Source: Pluralibacter gergoviae ATCC 33028 = NBRC 105706 | GTDB lineage: Bacteria > Pseudomonadota > Gammaproteobacteria > Enterobacterales > Enterobacteriaceae | Direction: 5' to 3' | Length of the DNA: 64,000 nt | NCBI RefSeq assembly: GCF_001598855.1 | Contig: NZ_BCZS01000010.1 | Coordinates: forward strand, 1-64,000 | In this document: one piece after another, positions 18,595 to 29,457 of the stretch | Numbering within the stretch: the first letter of the stretch is position 1 | Layout of the letters: every line of letters begins with the position of its first letter | Translations under genes and position numbers: made by a program | The notes under the pieces: generated by a model | Seen by the model: the letters and a program-made list of their open reading frames with translations, nothing else | Told to the model about the DNA's origin: nothing | Databases searched by the model: none

Positions 18595-19581
18595 ATGTTT
18601 AACATCGCTTTACTGGGCGCCGGCCGCATTGGCCAGGTGCATGCCGCTAACATTGCCAGCCACAAAGAGACGACGCTCTGGTCTGTCGTCGATCCCAACC
18701 GCGAGTTTGCCAGCCGCCTTGCCCGACAGTACCAGGCGCGTATTCAGACGCTGGACGAGGCGATGACCGACCCCAGCGTTCACGCCGTGCTTATCGCCTC
18801 CGCTACCGATACCCACGCCGATCTGATTGAGCTGGCCGCCCGCCACGGTAAGGCCATCTTCTGCGAAAAGCCGGTCCACCTCGATCTTTCCCGGGTGCGC
18901 GACTGCCTGAAGGTGGTTAAGGCCAGCGGCGTGCCGCTGTTTGTTGGCTTCAACCGCCGCTTCGACCCGCAGTTCAGACGCGTCAAAACCGAGGCGCAGC
19001 AGGGCCGCATCGGCACGCCGGAATCGCTGCTGATCATCTCCCGCGATCCGTCGCCGCCGCCCGCCGAGTACGTTAAGGTCTCCGGCGGCATGTTTCGCGA
19101 CATGACCATTCACGACTTCGATATGGCGCGCTTCATCATGGGCGAGGAGCCGGTTTCGGTATTTGCCCAGGGCAGCAACCTGGTCGATCCGGCCATCGGC
19201 GCGGCGGGCGATATCGACACCGCGTTTATCGTGCTCAAGTACGCCTCCGGCGCGCTGGCGACCATTGTTAACAGCCGCCGCTCTGCCTACGGCTACGACC
19301 AGCGTCTGGAGCTGCACGGTTCCGAAGGGCTGCTGTGCGCGGGCAATATCCTTGAAAACCAGGTCCGCCACTACGGACAGAGCGGCGCGACCGGCGCCCT
19401 GCCGGAGCACTTCTTCCTCCAGCGCTACCGCGAAGCCTACGCCGCCGAATGGCAGCACTTTGTTGCGGTGCTGCGCGGCGAGGCCGCACCCGAGTGCAGC
19501 GGCGACGACGGCGAGCGGGCGCTGCTGCTGGCCGATAAGGCGCTGGAATCCCTGCGCACTCAGCGCGAAGTCTTCCTCTGA
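18595..19581 (+). CDS. iolG: Inositol 2-dehydrogenase
   Basis: 328 residues, Gfo/Idh/MocA family. The NAD-binding motif LLGAGRIGQVHA opens the protein and the catalytic-loop motif EKPVHLDLS follows. It oxidises myo-inositol to scyllo-inosose, the first pathway step. The start at 18595 (MFNIALLGAG) fits the family; an in-frame ATG at 18568 would add nine residues. It heads a second run of iol genes after a possible IolR operator. Confidence 0.93.
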   Translation: MFNIALLGAGRIGQVHAANIASHKETTLWSVVDPNREFASRLARQYQARIQTLDEAMTDPSVHAVLIASATDTHADLIELAARHGKAIFCEKPVHLDLSRVRDCLKVVKASGVPLFVGFNRRFDPQFRRVKTEAQQGRIGTPESLLIISRDPSPPPAEYVKVSGGMFRDMTIHDFDMARFIMGEEPVSVFAQGSNLVDPAIGAAGDIDTAFIVLKYASGALATIVNSRRSAYGYDQRLELHGSEGLLCAGNILENQVRHYGQSGATGALPEHFFLQRYREAYAAEWQHFVAVLRGEAAPECSGDDGERALLLADKALESLRTQREVFL

Positions 19582-19622
19582 TTTACCCATAACAACAGCA
19601 CCCTACACAGAGAGACAACATA

Positions 19623-20552
19623 ATGAAAAAGCTACTCCTGGCCGCCCTCATCGCCCTCACATCCGGGGCCGCCGTTGCCGAAAATGAGCAGATTGTCTTC
19701 AGTACGCCGAACCTGGCGACGCCGTTTGAAGTCAGCATGCAGCGCACGGCGGTGAAAACCGCTAAAGAGATGGGCATCAACCTGCAGGTTCTCGACGGCC
19801 AGGGCAGTTCGCCCAAGCAGGTGGCCGACCTGGAAAACTCCATTACCCGCGGCGCGCAGGGTTTTATCGTCTCGCCTAACGACGTTAACGCCGTCTCCGG
19901 CGCCGTAGATGAAATTCAGGACGCTAACCTGCCGGTGGTCACCCTCGATCGCTCGGTCAACAGCCAGAAGAAGGTGCCCCATTTCGGCGCCAACAACTAC
20001 AAGGGCGGCCAGGCGATTGCCGACTTCGTGAAGGCTAAATTCCCCGACGGCGCCGACATCGTGCTGCTGACCGGCCAGCCCGGCTCCTCCTCTAACATCG
20101 AGCGTACCAAAGGCATCCGCGACAGCCTGAAGGCTGGCGGGGAAAAATATCATATCGTCGCCGATCAGACGGGTAACTGGCTGCGTTCTGAAGGAATGCG
20201 CATTGTTGAAAGCGTGCTGCCCTCGCTGCCGAAGCGCCCGCAGGTGATCCTCTCCGCGAATGATGATATGGCGCTCGGCGCCATCGAAGCCCTGCAGGGC
20301 CAGGGCGTGAAGCCCGGCGATGTGATGGTGACCGGCTTTGACGCCGTACCGGAAGCGCTGGCCCGCGTGCGCGACGGCTGGATGGCGGTGACCGCCGACC
20401 AGCGTCCGGGCTATGCGGTGAAAACCGCCATGAGCCAGCTGGTGGATAACATCCGCACGAAAAAAGCGATCACCGGCGCGGACTATGCCCCGACGCTTAT
20501 TACCCAGGCCAACCTGCAGCAGGCCGAGCGCATCGGCGAAGCCGGTAAATGA
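19623..20552 (+). CDS. Inositol ABC transporter substrate-binding protein
   Basis: 309 residues with a clear signal peptide (MKKLLLAALIALTSGAAVA) and the periplasmic-binding-protein fold of the RbsB/IatA type. It should deliver inositol to the permease and ATPase encoded directly downstream. Its position between iolG and the remaining iol genes makes an inositol ligand likely, though specificity for myo-inositol or another isomer cannot be read from sequence. It follows iolG after 41 bases. Confidence 0.9.
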   Translation: MKKLLLAALIALTSGAAVAENEQIVFSTPNLATPFEVSMQRTAVKTAKEMGINLQVLDGQGSSPKQVADLENSITRGAQGFIVSPNDVNAVSGAVDEIQDANLPVVTLDRSVNSQKKVPHFGANNYKGGQAIADFVKAKFPDGADIVLLTGQPGSSSNIERTKGIRDSLKAGGEKYHIVADQTGNWLRSEGMRIVESVLPSLPKRPQVILSANDDMALGAIEALQGQGVKPGDVMVTGFDAVPEALARVRDGWMAVTADQRPGYAVKTAMSQLVDNIRTKKAITGADYAPTLITQANLQQAERIGEAGK

Positions 20553-20595
20553 CGGTCGCCGGGCCCGGGCCCGGCAGTAACCCAGGAGCGGAGCG

Positions 20596-22143
<1,548 letters not shown>

Positions 22144-22154
22144 CGGAGTCCCCA

Positions 22155-23183
22155 ATGACGCAGATGATTTCCAAAACCACGGTCGCGGACAAGCGCCGCG
22201 GCGGCATCGATCCGATCGCCTTCTTCGAGCGCTTCGGCGTGCTGATCTTTATGATCCTGCTGCTGATCTTCTTTCAGATGCAGAACAGCAACTTCCTCTC
22301 TGAGCGCAATATTTTCAACATTCTCACTGAAGTGTCGATCTACGGGATCATGGCGGTGGGCATGACCTTCGTCATTCTGACCGCCGGTATCGACCTCTCC
22401 GTCGGCTCTATCCTGGCGGTGTGCGCCATGACGGCCGCCTACGTGATTAAGGGCGATAACTTTACCACCGTCGACCCCGGCGCCTGGGGCGGCATGAGCT
22501 GGCTGATTGGCCTCGGCATCTGCCTGGCGATGGGCACCGCCATCGGCTTTCTGCACGGCCTCGGCGTCACCCGTCTGCGCCTGCCGCCCTTTATCGTCAC
22601 TCTTGGCGGCATGACCATCTGGCGTGGCCTGACCCTGGTTATCAATGACGGCGCGCCCATTGCAGGCTTCGATGAAGGCTACCGCTGGTGGGGGCGAGGC
22701 GAGCTGCTCGGCATCTCGATTCCGATCTGGATTTTTGCCCTCGTGGCGCTGGCGGGCTATCTGGCGCTGCACAAAACCCGCTGGGGGCGTTTCGTCTACG
22801 CCATTGGCGGTAACCCGGAGGCGGCGCGGCTGGCGGGCGTGAACGTCAGGCGGGTGCTGGTCAGCGTCTATGTGGTGATCGGCTGCCTCGCCGGGCTGGC
22901 GGGCTTTATCCTCAGCGCCCGCCTCGGCAGCGCCGAGGCGGTAGCGGGTATCTCCTTCGAGCTGCGGGTCATCGCCTCGGTGGTGATTGGCGGCACCTCG
23001 CTGATGGGCGGCTACGGGCGCATCGGCGGCACCATTATCGGCTCGATCATTATGGGCATCCTGATCAACGGCCTGGTGCTGATGAACGTTTCCGCCTACT
23101 ACCAGCAGATCATCACCGGCCTGATTATCGTACTGGCGGTGGCCTTCGACACTTACGCCAAGAGCCGCCGCGGCGCAATTTAA
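22155..23183 (+). CDS. Inositol ABC transporter permease (RbsC-like)
   Basis: 342 residues with about 8-10 membrane segments, in the BPD_transp_2 permease family. Typical RbsC-family stretches are present, such as VGMTFVILTAGIDLSVGSIL and GGNPEAARLAGVNV. It forms the membrane channel for the neighbouring binding protein and ATPase. It lies 11 bases after the ATPase gene, with GGAG upstream. Confidence 0.93.
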   Translation: MTQMISKTTVADKRRGGIDPIAFFERFGVLIFMILLLIFFQMQNSNFLSERNIFNILTEVSIYGIMAVGMTFVILTAGIDLSVGSILAVCAMTAAYVIKGDNFTTVDPGAWGGMSWLIGLGICLAMGTAIGFLHGLGVTRLRLPPFIVTLGGMTIWRGLTLVINDGAPIAGFDEGYRWWGRGELLGISIPIWIFALVALAGYLALHKTRWGRFVYAIGGNPEAARLAGVNVRRVLVSVYVVIGCLAGLAGFILSARLGSAEAVAGISFELRVIASVVIGGTSLMGGYGRIGGTIIGSIIMGILINGLVLMNVSAYYQQIITGLIIVLAVAFDTYAKSRRGAI

Positions 23184-23193
23184 GGAGCCAGTC

Positions 23194-24327
23194 ATGAAAC
23201 AGGTACGGATAGGGCTTATCGGCACCGGCTATATCGGCAAGGCTCACGCCATCGCCTACGCCCAGGCGCCGACGGTGTTTAACCTGCGCGGCAGGCTGGT
23301 GCGCGAGATGGTGGCGGAGGTGACGCCCGAGCTGGCGGCGCAAAGGGCGCAGGCCTTCGGCTTCAACCGCGCCACCGGCGACTGGCGCGCGCTGGTCGCA
23401 GACCCCGACATCGACTTGGTGGATATCTGCTCGCCCAACCATCTGCACAAGGAGATGGCGCTGGCGGCGATTGCCCACGGCAAGCACGTCTACTCGGAAA
23501 AGCCGCTGGCGCTCAACGCCCGCGATGCCCGAGAGATGGTCGAGGCGGCGGCGCGGGCCGGCGTCAAAACGCTGGTCGGCTTTAACTACATGAAAAACCC
23601 GACGGCGGCGCTGGCGAAGGAGATTATCGCCCGCGGCGAGATTGGCGAGGTGATTCACTTCTACGGCACCCACAACGAAGACTATATGGCCGACCCGCTG
23701 TCGCCCATCCACTGGCACTGCTTCCGCGAAACCGCCGGGCTCGGCGCGCTGGGAGACCTGGCGGCGCACATCGTCAATATGGCGCACTACCTGGTGGGCG
23801 GTATTGAGCAGGTATGCGGCGATCTGAAAACCGTGGTGCCGCTGCGCCCGGCAAAGGCCGGTTCGGCGGAAAGGGTGGCCGTGGAGAACGAAGATCAGGC
23901 CCACGCGATGGTGCGCTTTAGCGGCGGCGCCCAGGGCGTCATTGAGACCTCCCGCGTCGCCTGCGGGCGCAAGATGGGTCTCTCCTACGTCATTACCGGC
24001 ACCAGGGGCGCCATCAGCTTCACCCAGGAGCGGATGGCCGAACTCAAGCTCTATCTGCACGACGATCCGGCCAATCGCCAGGGCTTCCGCACCCTGCTGG
24101 TGGGGCCGGCGCATCCGGAGTACGGCGCCTTCTGCATGGGCGCCGGGCACGGTATCGGCTTTAACGATCAGAAAACCGTCGAAGTACGCGATCTGGTGGA
24201 TGGCATTGCCGCCGACCTGCCGCTGTGGCCGGACTTTGCCGAGGGCTGGCGCGTGTCCCGCGTGCTGGATGCAATTGCCCGCTCCCACGAAGAAGGGCGC
24301 TGGCTGAACGTCAATGACATTGACTGA
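23194..24327 (+). CDS. Second Gfo/Idh-type oxidoreductase of the inositol locus
   Basis: 377 residues with an N-terminal NAD(P)-binding motif (GLIGTGYIGKAHAIAYAQ) and the EKPLALN motif of the Gfo/Idh/MocA family. It is distinct from and longer than IolG. Such second dehydrogenases (IolW or IolX types) act on scyllo-inositol or interconvert inosose isomers, so it may let scyllo- or other inositols enter the pathway. The exact substrate is unknown. AAGGAG precedes the start, and it is tightly packed between the permease and iolC. Confidence 0.85.
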   Translation: MKQVRIGLIGTGYIGKAHAIAYAQAPTVFNLRGRLVREMVAEVTPELAAQRAQAFGFNRATGDWRALVADPDIDLVDICSPNHLHKEMALAAIAHGKHVYSEKPLALNARDAREMVEAAARAGVKTLVGFNYMKNPTAALAKEIIARGEIGEVIHFYGTHNEDYMADPLSPIHWHCFRETAGLGALGDLAAHIVNMAHYLVGGIEQVCGDLKTVVPLRPAKAGSAERVAVENEDQAHAMVRFSGGAQGVIETSRVACGRKMGLSYVITGTRGAISFTQERMAELKLYLHDDPANRQGFRTLLVGPAHPEYGAFCMGAGHGIGFNDQKTVEVRDLVDGIAADLPLWPDFAEGWRVSRVLDAIARSHEEGRWLNVNDID

Positions 24328-24339
24328 TGAGGTATCAAC

Positions 24340-26244
24340 GTGGAAAAGCAGTTTGATGTAATTTGCATGGGCCGCGTGGCGGTAGACCTCTACAGCCAGC
24401 AGATCGGCGCCCGGCTGGAGGATGCGTCGAGCTTTGCCAAATATCTCGGCGGCTCCTCCGGCAACGTCGCCTACGGCACCGCCCGCCAGGGGCTGCGCTC
24501 ATCGATGCTGGCCAGGGTCGGCGACGAGCACATGGGGCGCTTTCTGCGCGAAGAGCTAAACCAGGTCGGCTGCGACACCGGCCACCTGATCGTTGATAAA
24601 ACCCGGCTGACGGCGCTGGTGCTGCTCGGCATTAAAGACCGGGACACCTTTCCGCTGATTTTTTACCGCGATAACTGCGCCGACATGGCGATTACCGCCG
24701 CCGACGTGGACGAGCAGTACATTGCCTCCGCCCGCTGTCTCGCCATCACCGGGACCCACCTGTCGCATCCGCAGACCCGCGAGGCGGTGCTGACGGCGCT
24801 CGGATACGCCCGCCGCCACGGTGTGCGCACGGTGCTGGATATCGACTACCGGCCGGTGCTGTGGGGGCTGACCTCACCCGGCGACGGCGAAACCCGCTTT
24901 ATCGCCGCCGACCAGGTTACCCGCGAGCTGCAGGCGGTACTGGACTTCTTTGACGTTATCGTCGGCACCGAAGAGGAGTTTCACATTGCCGGCGGCAGCA
25001 CCGATACCCTGCAGGCCCTGACCCGCGTGCGGGAGGTCAGCGGCGCGACGCTGGTCTGCAAGCGCGGCGCGCTGGGCTGTTCGGTCTACGAGCAGGCCAT
25101 TCCGGCGAGCCTCGACGACGGCCTGACCGTCACCGGCGTGCGCGTCGAGGTGCTCAACGTGCTGGGGGCGGGCGACGCCTTTATGTCCGGCCTGCTGCGC
25201 GGCTACCTCAACGACGAGGGCTGGGCTCAGGCCTGCCGCTACGCCAACGCCTGCGGGGCGCTGGTGGTCTCGCGCCACGGCTGCGCCCCGGCAATGCCGA
25301 GCAGGATTGAGCTGGACGACTACCTGTCCCGCGCCGCCGACGTGCCGCGCCCGGACCTCGACGCCCGCCTCAACCATCTGCACCGGGTCACTACCCGCCG
25401 CCGCCGCTGGCCCGAATTGTGCGTGATGGCCTTCGACCACCGCAGCCAGCTTGAGGAGATGGCGCTGCAGTGCGGCGCGGACCTCGCGCGCATCGCGCCG
25501 CTGAAGTCGCTGATCCTGCAGGCCAGCCGCGACGCCGCCGACCGCGCGGGCCTGGCCGGGAAAGCGGGGCTGCTGTGCGACGGCACCTTCGGCCAGGAAG
25601 CGCTGAATGCCATCACCGGCGAAGGCTGGTGGATCGGCCGCCCGGTTGAGCTGCCCGGCTCCCGGCCGCTGGCGATGGAGCGCGGCAATATCGGCACCCA
25701 GCTTATCAGCTGGCCCCAGGAGCACGTGGTGAAATGCCTGGTGTTTTTCCACCCGGAAGATGCCCACGCCCTGCGCCTCGAACAGGAGCAGAAGGTCGCC
25801 GAGGTGTATCACGCCTGCTGTCACTCCGGGCACGAGCTGCTGCTGGAAGTGATCCTCCCCGCCGGCATGCCGCACAGCGACGAGATGTACCTGCGGGCCG
25901 TTTCCCGCTTCTACAACCTCGGTATCTTTCCGGACTGGTGGAAGCTGCCGCCGCTCTCCTCTGAGGGCTGGACGGCGCTGGCGGAGATCGTTGAAAAGCG
26001 CGACCCGCACTGCCGTGGCGTAGTGATCCTCGGGCTCGATGCCCCCGCCGAGCAGCTGCGCGCCGGGTTCCGCGCCGCTGCCGGGCACCCGCTGGTTAAA
26101 GGTTTTGCGGTTGGCAGAACGCTGTTTGGAGACGCCTCCCGCGCATGGCTCAATCACGACATTGATGACGCGCAGCTGGTGGCGCGCATTCGGGACAACT
26201 ACCTGCAGCTTATCGCCTGGTGGCGCGAGCGCGGACACGCATAA
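24340..26244 (+). CDS. iolC: Fused 5-dehydro-2-deoxygluconokinase and DUF2090 aldolase-like domain
   Basis: 634 residues. Residues about 1-330 are a PfkB-family sugar kinase (GGSSGNVAYGTARQG near the start, NVLGAGDAFMSGLLRGYL with the catalytic Asp), which phosphorylates 2-deoxy-5-keto-gluconate. Residues about 345-634 are a DUF2090 domain, an aldolase-like fold thought to provide the next step, splitting the phosphate to dihydroxyacetone phosphate and malonate semialdehyde (the IolJ role). No separate iolJ is present, which fits the fusion supplying it. The start is GTG with GAGG upstream. The same fusion is known in enterobacterial inositol loci. Confidence 0.92.
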   Translation: MEKQFDVICMGRVAVDLYSQQIGARLEDASSFAKYLGGSSGNVAYGTARQGLRSSMLARVGDEHMGRFLREELNQVGCDTGHLIVDKTRLTALVLLGIKDRDTFPLIFYRDNCADMAITAADVDEQYIASARCLAITGTHLSHPQTREAVLTALGYARRHGVRTVLDIDYRPVLWGLTSPGDGETRFIAADQVTRELQAVLDFFDVIVGTEEEFHIAGGSTDTLQALTRVREVSGATLVCKRGALGCSVYEQAIPASLDDGLTVTGVRVEVLNVLGAGDAFMSGLLRGYLNDEGWAQACRYANACGALVVSRHGCAPAMPSRIELDDYLSRAADVPRPDLDARLNHLHRVTTRRRRWPELCVMAFDHRSQLEEMALQCGADLARIAPLKSLILQASRDAADRAGLAGKAGLLCDGTFGQEALNAITGEGWWIGRPVELPGSRPLAMERGNIGTQLISWPQEHVVKCLVFFHPEDAHALRLEQEQKVAEVYHACCHSGHELLLEVILPAGMPHSDEMYLRAVSRFYNLGIFPDWWKLPPLSSEGWTALAEIVEKRDPHCRGVVILGLDAPAEQLRAGFRAAAGHPLVKGFAVGRTLFGDASRAWLNHDIDDAQLVARIRDNYLQLIAWWRERGHA

Positions 26245-26258
26245 TTCAGGAGAACATT

Positions 26259-27149
26259 ATGACCGTACAACTGGGCATCAATCCGCTGACCTGGACCAAC
26301 GACGACCTGCCTTCCCTCGGCGCGGATACGCCGCTGGAGACCTGCCTGCGCGAAGGGCGGGAAGCGGGCTTTGCCGGGTTTGAACTGGGCAATAAATTTC
26401 CCCGCGAGGCGGGCGTGCTGGGGCCGATCCTGCGCCGCCACGACCTGCAGCTGGTTTCCGGCTGGTACTCTGGCCGCTTGCTGGAGCGCAGCGTGGAGGA
26501 GGAGATTGCCGCCGTGCAGCCGCATCTGACCCTGCTGCGCGAGCTGGGGGCAAAGGTGCTGGTGTTCGCCGAGGTGAGCCGCTGCATTCACGGCGAGCAG
26601 CAGACGCCGGTCCACCTGCGCCCGCGCTTCCCGCAGGACAAGTGGGCGGAGTACGGCGAAAAGCTGACCGCCTTCGCCCGCTACACCCAGCAGCAGGGCG
26701 TGCAGATCGCCTACCATCACCACATGGGGACGGTGATCGAGTCGGCGGACGACGTGGATAACCTGATGCGCCACACCGGTGACGAAGTCGGGCTGCTGCT
26801 GGATACCGGCCACCTGACCTTTGCCGGGGCCGATCCGCTGGCGGTAGCCGAACGCTGGATCTCGCGCATCAACCACGTCCACTGCAAGGATGTGCGCGCC
26901 GATGTGCTGGCGGACGTTAAAAACCGCAAAACCAGCTTCCTCGATGCGGTGCTGAGCGGCGTGTTTACCGTCCCGGGCGACGGCTGCGTGGACTATCCGC
27001 CGATCATGGCGCTGCTAAAATCTCAGGGCTATCAGGGCTGGCTGGTGGTGGAGGCCGAGCAGGACCCTGCCGTGGCGCATCCGCTGACCTATGCCCGGCT
27101 GGGTTTCAACAATCTGCACCGCCTGGCGCACGACGCCGGGCTGCTGTAA
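26259..27149 (+). CDS. iolE: 2-keto-myo-inositol (inosose) dehydratase
   Basis: 296 residues, an AP-endonuclease-2/xylose-isomerase-like TIM barrel. It opens with LGINPLTWTNDDLPSLG, typical of IolE, and carries metal-ligand-type residues in YHHHMGT, LLDTGHL, HCKDV and VVEAEQD. It dehydrates scyllo-inosose to the trihydroxycyclohexane-dione used by IolD. The ATG at 26259 has CAGGAG upstream; an upstream start overlapping iolC is less likely. Confidence 0.94.
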   Translation: MTVQLGINPLTWTNDDLPSLGADTPLETCLREGREAGFAGFELGNKFPREAGVLGPILRRHDLQLVSGWYSGRLLERSVEEEIAAVQPHLTLLRELGAKVLVFAEVSRCIHGEQQTPVHLRPRFPQDKWAEYGEKLTAFARYTQQQGVQIAYHHHMGTVIESADDVDNLMRHTGDEVGLLLDTGHLTFAGADPLAVAERWISRINHVHCKDVRADVLADVKNRKTSFLDAVLSGVFTVPGDGCVDYPPIMALLKSQGYQGWLVVEAEQDPAVAHPLTYARLGFNNLHRLAHDAGLL

Positions 27150-27158
27150 GGAGGCGCT

Positions 27159-27989
27159 ATGTCGCATTTACACTCCCGCTGGCAGCCGCCCGACGGCAGC
27201 GGGCGCACGCAGTCGGTCACCCCGGCGAGCGCCGGCTGGGGCTACGTTGGCTTTGAGGCCTATCAGCTGGAGGCGGGCCAGCGGCTGTCGCTGCCCGCCG
27301 GCGACCAGGAGCGCTGCCTGGTGCTGGTGGCCGGACGGGCGACCGTCGCCACGCCCGGCGCCGAATTTACTAATATCGGCGAGCGCATGAGCCCCTTCGA
27401 GCGCACTAAACCCTGGGCGGTGTACGTCACCGCCGGGGAGCGCGCTGAGGTCGAGGCGCTTACCCGCCTGGAGCTGGCGGTGTGCGCCGCGCCGGGTAAA
27501 GGCACCTACCCGACGCGGCTTATCGCCCCGGACGACATCGGCGCCGAGGCGCGCGGCAAGGGCCACAACCAGCGCTATGTGCACAATATTCTACCGGAGG
27601 ATAAGGCCGCCGACAGTCTGCTGGTGGTCGAAGTGTGGACCAACGAGGGCTGCACCAGCTCTTATCCGAGCCACAAGCACGATACCGACAATCCGCCTCA
27701 CGAAACGTACCTCGAAGAGACCTACTACCACCGGCTTAATCCGCCGCAGGGCTTCTGCATGCAGCGGGTCTACACCGACGACCGCCAGCTCGATGAGTGC
27801 ATGGCGGTCTACGACCGCGACGTGGTGATGGTGCCGAAAGGCTACCATCCGGTGGCCACCATGGCCGGGTACGACAGCTACTATCTGAACGTGATGGCCG
27901 GGCCGGTCAGAAAGTGGATCTTCAGCTGGGAGGAGGATCACGCGTGGATCAACCGGGATTATCCGGCTGAAGGGGCCCCCCGGCGCTAG
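27159..27989 (+). CDS. iolB: 5-deoxy-glucuronate isomerase
   Basis: 276 residues, double cupin fold of the KduI/IolB family. The cupin metal-site stretch SYPSHKHDTDNPPHETYLEETYYH (first 20 residues to Glu) and the later MVPKGYHPV are IolB-like. It isomerises 5-deoxy-glucuronate to 2-deoxy-5-keto-gluconate for IolC. Last gene of the iol operon, 9 bases after iolE, with AAGGAGG upstream. Its TAG stop shares a CTAG palindrome with the stop codon of the convergent acetyltransferase remnant. Confidence 0.94.
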   Translation: MSHLHSRWQPPDGSGRTQSVTPASAGWGYVGFEAYQLEAGQRLSLPAGDQERCLVLVAGRATVATPGAEFTNIGERMSPFERTKPWAVYVTAGERAEVEALTRLELAVCAAPGKGTYPTRLIAPDDIGAEARGKGHNQRYVHNILPEDKAADSLLVVEVWTNEGCTSSYPSHKHDTDNPPHETYLEETYYHRLNPPQGFCMQRVYTDDRQLDECMAVYDRDVVMVPKGYHPVATMAGYDSYYLNVMAGPVRKWIFSWEEDHAWINRDYPAEGAPRR

Positions 27990-28363
27990 CTGTTAAACGC
28001 CGGGTGAAAGGCCACTTCGCCTGCGGGCAGCGGTTTCCCGCCGGGCGTTGGCAGGATCAGAAAATAGTCCGCCGGCACGCCGGGCAGGGTCATCTCCGCG
28101 CACGCCTTAAAGCCAAAGCGGCCGTAGTAGCCCGGCTCGCCGAGAAGCACGATCCCGGCGGCGCCCGCCGCCTGCAGCCGGCTGATGCCCTCGCGCACCA
28201 GCAGGCTGCCGATGCCCTCGCCCTGACGCTCGGGCAGGACCGACACCGGGGCCAGGCCGTACCAGCCGGCGGCATTGCCGCCGACGCTCACCGGTGAAAA
28301 GGCGATATGTCCCACGATGCGGTCCGCCTCGGCGGCTACCAGCGACAGTGATCCGTTCCCCGG
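27986..28363 (-). pseudogene. N-terminally truncated GNAT acetyltransferase (YhbS-like)
   Basis: The C-terminal part of a GNAT N-acetyltransferase. Residues around GHIAFSPVSV, GWYGLAPVSVLPERQGEGIG (acetyl-CoA-binding motif A) and LLGEPGYYGRFGF are well conserved. The frame stays open upstream of the first ATG (28315) through SLSLVAAEADRIVGH, which belongs to the domain, but meets TGA at 28364-28366. The first 50-60 residues normal for the family are therefore missing. The break coincides with the left side of the degraded AT-rich element. A short product from 28315 could still be made but would lack half the fold. Confidence 0.7.
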
Positions 28364-28467
28364 TCATTGATTCGAAGCCTGCGCCGTTACCGACAGCATC
28401 AGTGGCACTCCGCCGGGTAAAAGGCTGCTACAGCTCACCGTTCCGCCATTAATCAGGAGAGACAACC

Positions 28468-29023
28468 CTGACCTTACAGCAGGCCTCTGAAGCTAGTCAG
28501 AGGAACAAAAAGGCGTGGCTGAACCGTAAAGTCGAACTGGCCGCCGCAGTGTGGGAATATCAGGAATTATTGCTGGATGACAACGCATTAGGCTCCCGCA
28601 GATTACAGTCGTTGCGTAACCTGATTGACGTAAAAAAATGGGAGGTTATCAGGCTGCCGGTCGCTACATCTTCTCGCATGAGGAGGGGCAGCGCATCAGC
28701 GTCCGTAACCGGCTGCATGATTTATGCAGTAGAACGGCGCAGAGCTGGTCACCGCACTGGCAGCAGAACTGATGGGGATTAAGAACCAGCCCGCGATGAT
28801 AAAAAAATGCGCGCTTGACCGTTCGATGGCATATCTTCGTGAAGCCCTTTCCGTCTGGCTGGCCGCAGAAAATGACATTAATTATTCTGCACAGGATAAC
28901 GACATTTTAACGGCTATCGGGTACAGGCCTAACGCGCCTTCGCGGGATAATAATCGTGAAAAATATACTCCTGCAAAGAACATGATTTACGCCCGTCGAC
29001 ACGTCGGGCTGACCTCGCTGTAG
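28468..29023 (+). pseudogene. Frameshifted remnant of an unrecognised gene of about 185 codons
   Basis: Three reading-frame segments join into one plausible protein: 28468-28637 (LTLQQASEASQRNKKAWL... to LRNLIDVKK), 28638-28757 (GGYQAAGRYIFSHEEGQRIS... to LCSRT) and about 28740-29023 (AELVTALAAELMGIKNQPAM... to HVGLTSL). The first shift falls at a run of seven A residues (28632-28638). AGGAGAG stands before a CTG where an ATG would be expected, so the start may also be lost. I do not recognise the family; position and decay suggest part of the mobile element at selC. Confidence 0.45.
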
Positions 29024-29457
29024 ACTGTCAAAAAATCCCCCGCAAATCTCGCTATTTTTAACGAAATAAGCTATGCCTTCATGAGGTGCATGGTTTTGTT
29101 TGTGTTTTCTCGTTCCTGCACTCCCTGCCTGCGCCAGCCCCGGCGCGGCCTGAGCCCACCATTGTACCTGCATTAAAAGCGACCCTTTAAGCGAGCAGGT
29201 GTGGCGGGAAGAGCATTGTGCGCTTACTTAGATGCGTGAATTAATTTATATCACTGAAGTATATCCCTAAGCTCATTTCTCAAAGGGCCTATGGTTGCAC
29301 AAAGTTGTACCATGGTATTCAAAACTTTTAAAAAAAAGAATAACAATTTCATTATTATGGCGGAATAGTTGCCAATTTTATTATAGGTTGCGATTGTTTA
29401 AAGTGTTCTTTATTATGATGCAGATTTGATTATTATCAATGGAGTGTAAAAAAACCT
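29024..29457. other. Intergenic region left of the nuclease-like gene
   Basis: 434 bases changing from mixed to very AT-rich composition. The minus strand (28907-29173) reads as a coherent frame containing HAPHEGIAYFVKNSEICGG, which reminds me of small P4-type prophage proteins, but I cannot confirm it. The last 150 bases are AT-rich and should contain the promoter of the next gene. Confidence 0.3.

Noticed and set aside
29202-29214. TGGCGGGAAG, a partial match to the selC 3' end, as a distal attachment site
   Set aside because: Only a short, interrupted match; a true att copy should repeat a longer part of the tRNA 3' end.
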